Assembly: GCA_964604565.1 (NCBI GenBank)
Contig: CAZRZN010000282.1
Coordinates: 1 to 5,125, forward strand
Reading direction: 5' to 3'
DNA: 5,125 nucleotides
Source: CAZRZN01 sp964604565
GTDB lineage: Bacteria; Pseudomonadota; Alphaproteobacteria; Rhodobacterales; Rhodobacteraceae
Shown here in pieces: positions 1 to 4,818 of this stretch (position 1 is its first letter; every line of letters starts with the position of its first letter). The translations under genes and the position numbers were made by a program. The notes beneath the pieces are model-generated. The model saw only the letters and a program-made list of their open reading frames with translations, was not told the DNA's origin and did not search any database.

Positions 1-270
1 CCGGCGCAGGCCATCACCATCGACGCGGAACCGCGTGATGACGGCAGCCGCCGGACCACGCGCTATGACATCGACATGACCAAATGCATCTACTGCGGCT
101 TCTGTCAGGAAGCCTGCCCGGTGGATGCCATCGTCGAAGGGCCGAACTTCGAATTCGCCACCGAAACGCGCGAGGAACTCTACTACGACAAGGCCAAGTT
201 GCTGGAGAACGGCGACCGCTGGGAGGCCGAAATCGCGCGCAACCTTGAAATCGACGCGCCCTACCGCTGA
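1..270 (+). CDS. nuoI: NADH-quinone oxidoreductase subunit I, C-terminal part (5' truncated by window)
   Basis: This is the last 89 codons of the ferredoxin-like subunit NuoI (TYKY/Nqo9), which carries clusters N6a and N6b and passes electrons along the peripheral arm of complex I towards cluster N2 and quinone. The frame is open from base 1 and ends at TGA 268-270. Visible residues 29-39 form the second CxxCxxCxxxCP motif (CIYCGFCQEACP), with Cys at 29, 32, 35 and 39. The window opens with PAQAITIDAEP, which normally follows directly after the last Cys of the first 4Fe-4S motif, so that motif probably lies just left of the window. The tail (GPNFEFATETREELYYDKAK, then a Trp-containing acidic stretch) is typical of alphaproteobacterial and mitochondrial-type NuoI. 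An ATG at base 76 lies inside the 4Fe-4S domain and is not the start. The next gene begins 9 bases after the stop. Identification is very secure. Confidence 0.97.
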   Translation, partial: PAQAITIDAEPRDDGSRRTTRYDIDMTKCIYCGFCQEACPVDAIVEGPNFEFATETREELYYDKAKLLENGDRWEAEIARNLEIDAPYR

Positions 271-279
271 GGCCACCGG

Positions 280-792
280 ATGAACCGTTCGCTGCCGATC
301 CTTTGCTCTTGTTTCGCCGGTGCCCTTGCGGCGGCGGTCAGTGCGGGCGTTGCCGGGGAACCGGGGTCCGAGGGCTGGAACGCCAAGCGCGCGGAACTGT
401 TTTCCGACGTTTGCATGGCCGCCGCGCCGGATTACGCCGCGCTGGACGCGCTGGCCGAAAAGGCCGGGATGCAGAAACAGGACGGTGTCTGGGTATCCGA
501 GCCGGATATCGTGGTGAACCTGATGGCCCATGACGGCTTCTGCGATTGCTTCATGAGCGTGCGCGCGCCCGATCCGGGGGCCATGGTCGACAAGATCTTT
601 GATCAGTTGATGGTAGATTACGGCGACGCCTTTACCGGCAAGCCTGACGGTCTGGCGAATGTCGCCCCCTTTCAGCGCGACGGCGTCGAGGTGGTTTCGA
701 TCCTTGAGCCTGAGGACCATGACGACGGCAAATGGATCCTTGCCCGCGCTGCGGTCTACGGTGCCTGCCCGGAAGCGGAGGTCCGGGAATGA
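280..792 (+). CDS. Predicted exported Cys-containing protein of unknown function
   Basis: I do not recognise a family for this 170-residue protein. Residues 1 to about 25 look like a Sec signal peptide: Arg3, a hydrophobic core (LPILCSCFAGALAAAV), then small residues around SAGVAGEPG, with cleavage likely after Ala22 or Ala25. No good lipobox surrounds Cys9 or Cys11. The rest (about 145 residues) is soluble, acidic and mixed alpha/beta in appearance, with four Cys (45, 88, 90, 163), including a CDC pair, that could form disulfides in the periplasm. The ATG is supported by GAGG at 269-272, seven bases upstream, and by the signal peptide starting there. The stop overlaps the start of the next gene (ATGA). 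Its place between nuoI and nuoJ matches the unidentified frames known in Rhodobacter/Paracoccus nuo clusters. A periplasmic assembly or stability role for complex I is possible, but this is inference from position only. Confidence 0.8.
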   Translation: MNRSLPILCSCFAGALAAAVSAGVAGEPGSEGWNAKRAELFSDVCMAAAPDYAALDALAEKAGMQKQDGVWVSEPDIVVNLMAHDGFCDCFMSVRAPDPGAMVDKIFDQLMVDYGDAFTGKPDGLANVAPFQRDGVEVVSILEPEDHDDGKWILARAAVYGACPEAEVRE

Positions 793-1196
793 CCGATTCA
801 AAGACACCTTTCGAGCTGATGATGCAGCAGGCGCAGGAGATGGCAAAGGCGTTCAATCCCGCGATGACCAGCTTTGATCCCAAGGGATTTGAAAAGATCT
901 GGCCGACGATGACCAAGGACACCATGGAGATGTGGTTCGGCAAGGGCATCTCCAAGGCCGGACTGGATGCCAAGACCCGCCTTCTGCTGACCCTTGCCGG
1001 GTTGACGATGCAGGGCGCGCAGGCGGAGACGCCCTTTCGCCTTACGGTCCGCCACGCGCTGGAAGCGGGCGCCACCCCCGAAGAGATTGCCGAAACCATC
1101 GGCCATATGTCGATGTTCGCAGGGATTCCCGCGATGACCCGCGCCATGGATCTGGCGCGCGAGGTCATCTCTGACAACAAGGATGACGAGACATGA
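789..1196 (+). CDS. Carboxymuconolactone decarboxylase (CMD)-family protein lacking cysteine
   Basis: A 135-residue cytoplasmic protein with the alpha-helical CMD/AhpD-like core in its C-terminal two thirds. Residues 60-75 (LDAKTRLLLTLAGLTMQG) match the helix that opens the domain, 86-101 (TVRHALEAGATPEEIA) hold the conserved His89 and Gly-Ala-Thr turn, and 102-118 (ETIGHMSMFAGIPAM) match the Tyr/Phe-Ala-Gly-x-Pro helix. There is no Cys anywhere, so the CxxC peroxidase site of AhpD is absent; His89 resembles the PcaC-type subgroup. Residues 1-50 form a Met-rich extension. The start at 789 is preferred over the in-frame ATG at 732: it follows GGAGG at 777-781 by seven bases and overlaps the previous stop, and codons before it encode a Cys/Gly/Pro-rich stretch that belongs to the other frame. 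The stop overlaps the nuoJ start (ATGA). The family includes gamma-carboxymuconolactone decarboxylase, but no aromatic-degradation genes are nearby, so that activity should not be assumed. Confidence 0.88.
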   Translation: MTDSKTPFELMMQQAQEMAKAFNPAMTSFDPKGFEKIWPTMTKDTMEMWFGKGISKAGLDAKTRLLLTLAGLTMQGAQAETPFRLTVRHALEAGATPEEIAETIGHMSMFAGIPAMTRAMDLAREVISDNKDDET

Positions 1197-1795
1197 TGGT
1201 CTTTGCCTTCTACCTCTTTGCACTTGGCGCCATCGCGGGCGGCTTGTTCACCGTGATCAGCCGCAGCCCGGTGCATTCCGTGCTCTGGCTCATTCTGGCG
1301 TTCCTGTCCTCTGCCGGACTGTTCGTTCTGATGGGGGCTGAATTCGTCGCCATGCTGCTGGTCATCGTCTATGTCGGGGCTGTCGCGGTGCTGTTCCTCT
1401 TCGTTGTCATGATGCTGGACGTGGATTTCGCTGAATTGAAGGCCGAGATGGCCAAATATCTGCCGCTGGGGATGCTGATTGGTCTGGTCGTACTGATGCA
1501 GCTTGCGATGGCCTTCGGAGTCTGGGAAGCGTCGGAGATGGCGGCGGGACAATTGGCACAGCCGACGCCGGCGGACCGCCACAACACCGAGGCGCTCGGC
1601 CTGATCCTTTATGACCAGTATTTCCTGCTGTTCCAGCTTGCCGGGTTGATCCTGCTGGTGGCGATGATCGGTGCGATCGTCCTGACATTGCGCCATCGTC
1701 AGGACATCAAGCGGCAGGATATCCTTGCGCAAATGTATCGTGATCCCGCCAAGGCGATGGAGCTTCGCGATGTGAAGCCGGGGCAGGGGCTGTGA
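1193..1795 (+). CDS. nuoJ: NADH-quinone oxidoreductase subunit J
   Basis: NuoJ (ND6/Nqo10) is a five-helix membrane subunit at the junction of the quinone site and the proton-pumping arm. The 200-residue product has hydrophobic segments at about 3-21, 27-46, 51-75, 91-110 and 143-166. The third carries the family signature EFVAMLLVIVYVGAVAVLFLF (50-70), including Glu50 and the Tyr60-Val-Gly-Ala stretch, where the conformationally important pi-bulge of TM3 is known from complex I structures. VVMMLDVDF follows at 71-79. The cytoplasmic tail from about 167 is charged (RHRQDIKRQDI), and the motif MYRDPAKAMELRDVKPGQGL at 181-200 is typical of alphaproteobacterial NuoJ. The ATG at 1193 overlaps the upstream stop and follows AAGGA (1179-1183) by nine bases. 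A second ATG at 1196 would give a product one residue shorter. The stop overlaps the next frame's GTG. Confidence 0.97.
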   Translation: MMVFAFYLFALGAIAGGLFTVISRSPVHSVLWLILAFLSSAGLFVLMGAEFVAMLLVIVYVGAVAVLFLFVVMMLDVDFAELKAEMAKYLPLGMLIGLVVLMQLAMAFGVWEASEMAAGQLAQPTPADRHNTEALGLILYDQYFLLFQLAGLILLVAMIGAIVLTLRHRQDIKRQDILAQMYRDPAKAMELRDVKPGQGL

Positions 1796-1986
1796 ATTCG
1801 GTCTGGGATATCCTTCTGTCGCCCTACGGGCTTGCGGCTTACGCAGGTTTCTGGGGGTTCAAGCTTCTGGCCGGGGCGTGGATCATGCGCAGGATGATGC
1901 GGCTGGTGCCGGTGCGCGCGCAGACCTGGGGTGCAGGCAAACTGGCCCGCCTGAAATTGAACGGGCGGTCGCGCCCGCTGGGCTGA
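1792..1986 (+). CDS. Small GTG-started protein with one membrane helix and basic tail
   Basis: A 64-codon frame whose GTG start overlaps the nuoJ stop (GTGA). I do not recognise a family. Residues about 5-32 are hydrophobic and aromatic (WDILLSPYGLAAYAGFWGFK, then LLAGAWI) and could form one membrane or interfacial helix. Residues 33-64 are strongly basic (Arg33, 34, 37, 42, 53, 59, 61; Lys50, 55), with almost no acidic residues, which would keep the tail in the cytoplasm by the positive-inside rule. The upstream AGGGG at 1785-1789 is only two bases from the GTG, so initiation probably depends on coupling to nuoJ. No ATG lies before residue 32. The frame keeps good codon structure through its N-terminal half. 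It may be a small lineage-specific complex I-associated protein, or it may not be translated; conservation would decide. Confidence 0.5.
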   Translation: MNSVWDILLSPYGLAAYAGFWGFKLLAGAWIMRRMMRLVPVRAQTWGAGKLARLKLNGRSRPLG

Positions 1987-2055
1987 ATGGTCCGACGGCC
2001 GTGCCGGAACCGATCGGGAATGGCGGAAGTGACGGGTTGAAGTTCCGGGAGCGAT

Positions 2056-2114
2056 CCGGGACACCGGCGAGATAAAGGCCCTTTGGGGCCTGACGGAATA
2101 AAAAGCGGTCCCGG
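2056..2114 (+). other. Possible nested RNA stem-loop in the nuoK leader
   Basis: Outer stem CCGGGA (2056-2061) pairs with TCCCGG (2109-2114). After a two-base bulge (CA, 2062-2063), CCG (2064-2066) pairs with CGG (2106-2108). Inside this lies an independent hairpin, AGGCCC (2076-2081), loop TTTG, GGGCCT (2086-2091), six perfect pairs. The pairings are read directly; whether they form or matter is inference, since GC-rich DNA yields such matches by chance. Confidence 0.35.
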
Positions 2115-2162
2115 CGCCGGTTCGGGGCACGGAATGCAAGACCAAAAAACGGGCCGGGGCCC

Positions 2163-2168
2163 GGAGGG
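2163..2168 (+). promoter_or_regulatory. Strong Shine-Dalgarno for nuoK
   Basis: GGAGGG ends six bases before the nuoK ATG at 2175. It is one of the two best ribosome binding sites in the window, as expected for a gene that is not coupled to an upstream stop codon. It directly follows the inverted repeat GGGCC/GGCCC (2151-2162), which could affect its exposure. Confidence 0.8.
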
Positions 2169-2174
2169 ACGCAC

Positions 2175-2480
2175 ATGATCGGATTGGAACATTACCTGAC
2201 GGTGGCCGCGGTGCTCTTCGTCATCGGTATCTTCGGACTTTTCCTGAACCGAAAGAACGTGATCATCCTGCTCATGAGCATCGAACTCATGCTGCTGGCG
2301 GTGAACATCAATCTTGTCGCCTTCTCCACCCATCTGGGCGATCTGGTCGGACAGGTCTTTACGCTGTTCGTGCTGACCGTCGCCGCCGCAGAGGCGGCCA
2401 TCGGCCTTGCCATTCTGGTCTGCTTCTTCCGCAACCGCGGGACGATCGCGGTCGAAGACGTCAACGTGATGAAAGGCTGA
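2175..2480 (+). CDS. nuoK: NADH-quinone oxidoreductase subunit K
   Basis: NuoK (ND4L/Nqo11) is a small three-helix subunit of the proton-translocating membrane arm. The 101-residue product has helices at about 5-23, 29-50 and 58-84. It carries the two membrane glutamates of the family: Glu37 in MSIELMLLAVNINLVAF and Glu73 in LTVAAAEAAIGLAILV. These are one position off Escherichia coli Glu36 and Glu72, both known to be important for proton-coupled activity. Length is at the family norm of about 100 residues. The ATG is fixed by GGAGGG six bases upstream, and MIGLEHYLTVAA is a standard NuoK N-terminus. The stop at 2478-2480 lies five bases before nuoL, the usual K-L pairing. Nothing is abnormal in the sequence. 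Confidence 0.98.
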   Translation: MIGLEHYLTVAAVLFVIGIFGLFLNRKNVIILLMSIELMLLAVNINLVAFSTHLGDLVGQVFTLFVLTVAAAEAAIGLAILVCFFRNRGTIAVEDVNVMKG

Positions 2481-2485
2481 AGCCG

Positions 2486-4561
2486 ATGGAGAGCATCATC
2501 CTGTTCGCCCCTCTCGCGGGTGCGCTGATCGCCGGTTTCGGCTGGAAGCTGACAGGCATTCGCGGCGCGCAATGGATCAGCACGGGTCTGCTGTTCCTTG
2601 CCTGTGCCTTTTCGTGGATCGTTTTCCTGACGCACGGACCGGACACCCAGCACATTCAGGTGCTGCGCTGGATCGAAAGTGGCACGCTGTCCACCGACTG
2701 GTCGATCCGGTTGGACAGGCTGACCTCGATCATGCTGATCGTGATCACCACGGTTTCGGCGCTCGTGCACCTGTATTCCTTTGGCTACATGGCGCATGAC
2801 GAAAACTTCCGCGAGGGCGAGGAAAGCTACAAACCGCGCTTCTTCGCGTATCTGTCCTTCTTCACCTTCTCGATGCTGATGCTGGTGACGTCGGACAACC
2901 TTGTGCAGATGTTCTTTGGCTGGGAGGGCGTGGGCGTCGCATCCTATCTGCTGATCGGCTTCTATTACCGCAAGCCAAGCGCCAATGCCGCCGCGATCAA
3001 GGCCTTCGTGGTCAACCGTATCGGTGACTTCGGCTTTGCCCTCGGGATTTTCGCGCTGTTTTTCCTGACCGACAGCGTGAGATTCGACGATATCTTTGCG
3101 GCCGCGCCCGATCTGGCGGAAACGCAGCTGACCTTCCTCTGGCAAAGCTGGAACGCGGCGGAGATCGTGGCCTTCCTTTTGTTCGTGGGGGCGATGGGCA
3201 AATCCGCGCAACTGATCCTGCACACATGGTTGCCCGATGCGATGGAAGGCCCGACCCCGGTGTCCGCGCTGATCCACGCGGCGACCATGGTGACCGCGGG
3301 TGTCTTTCTGGTCTGCCGCATGTCGCCGATCATGGAATTTGCGCCGAACGCCACGGCCTTCATCACGTTCTTGGGGGCGTCGACGGCGTTTTTTGCCGCG
3401 ACGGTGGGGCTGGTTCAGAACGACATCAAGCGTGTGATCGCCTATTCGACCTGTTCGCAGCTGGGCTACATGTTCGTCGCGGCGGGTGTTGGCGTCTACT
3501 CGGTCGCCATGTTCCACCTGTTCACCCATGCCTTTTTCAAGGCGATGCTGTTCCTTGGGGCCGGGTCGGTCATCCACGGGATGCACCACGAGCAGGACAT
3601 GCGGAACTATGGCGGCCTGCGCAAAAAGCTGCCCTACACGTTCTGGGCCATGATGATCGGCACGCTGGCGATCACGGGTGTCGGTATTCCGCTGACGGGC
3701 TGGATCGGCTTTGCCGGCTTTGCATCCAAGGACGCAGTCATCGAAAGCGCCTTTGTCGGCAGCCAAGGCGGATTTGCCTTCTGGGCCCTGGTCATCGCGG
3801 CCCTGTTCACCTCCTTCTATTCGTGGCGTCTGATGTTCATGACGTTCTACGGCACACCGCGCGGCGACAAGCACACGCATGAGCACGCCCACGAAAGCCC
3901 GAATGTCATGCTGGTGCCGCTTGGGGTGCTGGCGGTGGGTGCTGTATTTGCCGGGGCGATCTGGTATGGCAGTTTCTTCGGCAAGACCAACGAGGTGGTC
4001 AAGTTCTTCGGCGGCACATACGGCGAGCCGCAGCAGGAATTGGTTGAGGCTGTGGCAGAGCGCAGCCCCAAGGCGTCGGAGCTGCACTACGTGATGGAAA
4101 GCGCCCCGGGCGAAGCGGCCATCTACATCGCGCCGGAAAACACGGTTCTGCACGAGGCGCATTACGTGCCGACATGGGTCAAACTCTCTCCGTTCGTCGC
4201 CATGCTGATCGGCCTGTCCGTGGCTTTCTGGTTCTACATCGTCAACCCGAAGCTGCCGGTTGCCCTCGCCCAGAACCAGCGGCCCCTGTATCTGTTCCTA
4301 CTCAACAAGTGGTATTTCGACGAGATATACGACGTTCTCTTCGTCCGTTCGGCCAAGGCGCTTGGACGCCTCCTGTGGAAGGGCGGCGACGAAGCGATTA
4401 TCAAGGGCGGTATCAACGGTCTGGCTATGGGGATCATCCCCTTCTTCACCCGTCTCGCGGGGCGGGCGCAGTCCGGTTACATCTTCACCTATGCCTTTGC
4501 CATGGTGATCGGGATCGCGATCTTCATCACATGGATGACCTTCAGCGGGGGCGGGCAATGA
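2486..4561 (+). CDS. nuoL: NADH-quinone oxidoreductase subunit L
   Basis: NuoL (ND5/Nqo12) is the distal antiporter-like subunit of complex I. The 691-residue product shows the full architecture. The N-terminal region leads to FFGWEGVGVASYLLIGFYY (143-161, with Glu147). VVNRIGDFGFALG holds Asp181, and GAMGKSAQLILHTWLPDAME holds Lys239 and His246. HAATMVTAGVF holds His264, NDIKRVIAYSTCSQLGYM holds Lys315, FHLFTHAFFKAMLFLGAG holds His344, His348 and Lys352, and GFASKDAVIE holds Lys415. These correspond to E. coli Glu144, Asp178, Lys229, His254, Lys305, His334, His338 and Lys399. The C-terminal part, with RPLYLFLLNKWYFDEIYD (599-616) and a final hydrophobic segment at 668-685, fits the long lateral helix and its anchor. 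It is longer than the E. coli protein (613), mainly from a His-rich loop (461-472) and an extra-membrane stretch at about 500-560, which I recall as common in alphaproteobacteria. AAAGG at 2472-2476 supports the start. The stop overlaps the next ATG. Confidence 0.98.
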   Translation: MESIILFAPLAGALIAGFGWKLTGIRGAQWISTGLLFLACAFSWIVFLTHGPDTQHIQVLRWIESGTLSTDWSIRLDRLTSIMLIVITTVSALVHLYSFGYMAHDENFREGEESYKPRFFAYLSFFTFSMLMLVTSDNLVQMFFGWEGVGVASYLLIGFYYRKPSANAAAIKAFVVNRIGDFGFALGIFALFFLTDSVRFDDIFAAAPDLAETQLTFLWQSWNAAEIVAFLLFVGAMGKSAQLILHTWLPDAMEGPTPVSALIHAATMVTAGVFLVCRMSPIMEFAPNATAFITFLGASTAFFAATVGLVQNDIKRVIAYSTCSQLGYMFVAAGVGVYSVAMFHLFTHAFFKAMLFLGAGSVIHGMHHEQDMRNYGGLRKKLPYTFWAMMIGTLAITGVGIPLTGWIGFAGFASKDAVIESAFVGSQGGFAFWALVIAALFTSFYSWRLMFMTFYGTPRGDKHTHEHAHESPNVMLVPLGVLAVGAVFAGAIWYGSFFGKTNEVVKFFGGTYGEPQQELVEAVAERSPKASELHYVMESAPGEAAIYIAPENTVLHEAHYVPTWVKLSPFVAMLIGLSVAFWFYIVNPKLPVALAQNQRPLYLFLLNKWYFDEIYDVLFVRSAKALGRLLWKGGDEAIIKGGINGLAMGIIPFFTRLAGRAQSGYIFTYAFAMVIGIAIFITWMTFSGGGQ

Positions 4562-4818
4562 TGTTGAACGCGCTTCCCCTTGAATTCTGGGTGTTGGCGG
4601 GGGTCATGGTCGCCATTATGGCGGGTTCGGCCTTCTTCATGGGCGCGCCGCTCTGGTGGCAGCGGGGACTGGCGCGCGCGGGGCTTGTCGTGGCGGGCAG
4701 CGGCCTGTTCGTCGCGACCATGACCTATGTGTCGCTCATCGCCGCGGTGGTCGTGATCTGCCTGCCGGTGATTCTGATCTTCGCCTTCTTCACCAATCTC
4801 TTCGAAGGATGGTTCTGA
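4558..4818 (+). CDS. Small membrane protein between nuoL and nuoM, function unknown
   Basis: An 86-residue, very hydrophobic product that I cannot place in a named family. Predicted helices lie at about 8-29 and 42-79; the latter is long enough for two segments, about 41-57 and 59-79. They are separated by a short polar stretch with Trp-Trp-Gln-Arg and Arg40 (34-40). The end (FFTNLFEGWF) is aromatic. There are almost no charges in the membrane parts. The ATG at 4558 overlaps the nuoL stop (ATGA); a second ATG at 4561 would remove one residue. The stop shares its final A with the nuoM ATG (TGATG). In-frame codons upstream of 4558 belong to a shadow frame inside nuoL with Arg-rich non-membrane composition. 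Embedding with overlaps on both sides suggests co-translation with L and M, and perhaps an accessory membrane-arm subunit or assembly helper; that role is inference. Confidence 0.82.
   Translation: MMLNALPLEFWVLAGVMVAIMAGSAFFMGAPLWWQRGLARAGLVVAGSGLFVATMTYVSLIAAVVVICLPVILIFAFFTNLFEGWF

Larger units (their letters stand above)
1987..2174 (+). other. Non-coding gap upstream of nuoK, rich in inverted repeats
   Basis: This is the only stretch over ten bases without a supported gene. No plus-strand frame with a plausible start and protein-like composition fills it. It contains several short inverted repeats: CCGGAAC 2004-2010 with GTTCCGG 2042-2048; CCGGGA 2056-2061 with TCCCGG 2109-2114; AGGCCC 2076-2081 with GGGCCT 2086-2091; the palindrome CCGGCGCCGG 2111-2120; and GGGCC/GGCCC at 2151-2162. 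A-rich patches lie at 2098-2104 and 2144-2149. No U-tract follows any hairpin on the plus strand, so a classical terminator is not supported, and continuation of the operon into nuoK argues against one. It could be a processing or translation-control leader, a degraded former gene, or neutral spacer. Confidence 0.6.

Noticed and set aside
400..660. A lipoprotein reading of the exported protein using Cys9 or Cys11.
   Set aside because: The residues before each Cys (PIL and LCS) do not fit a lipobox, and they fall too early in the hydrophobic core.
732..788. An in-frame upstream ATG that would extend the CMD-family protein by 19 residues.
   Set aside because: The extra residues are Cys/Pro/Gly-rich and overlap the coding frame of the exported protein. 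The ATG at 789 has GGAGG at ideal spacing and a stop/start overlap.
632..1732. A 366-codon minus-strand open frame opposite nuoJ and the CMD gene.
   Set aside because: Same shadow composition (Gln/His/Arg-rich), crosses three plus-strand genes with clear family motifs, and shows no recognisable domain.
1878..2075. A 65-codon plus-strand frame running into the gap before nuoK.
   Set aside because: It starts inside the 64-codon frame, lacks a good ribosome binding site, and its composition looks random for GC-rich DNA. Kept as non-coding.
2037..2076. A promoter upstream of nuoK (TTGAAG at 2037, GATAAA at 2071).
   Set aside because: The spacing of 28 bases is far from the 16-18 expected, and the boxes are weak matches.
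2095..2125. A possible minus-strand terminator: palindrome CCGGCGCCGG followed on the minus strand by a T-run (complement of 2100-2104).
   Set aside because: The palindrome leaves no room for a proper loop, and no minus-strand gene ends here.
2192..4162. A 656-codon open frame on the minus strand opposite nuoK and nuoL.
   Set aside because: It is a shadow of GC-rich coding DNA. Its product is overloaded with His, Arg, Gln and Asp without any domain pattern, has no ribosome binding site, and lies opposite two certain nuo genes.
4174..4557. In-frame upstream extension of the 86-residue membrane protein into nuoL.
   Set aside because: The extension is Arg-rich and unlike a membrane protein, lies within certain nuoL coding sequence, and the overlap start at 4558 explains the gene.
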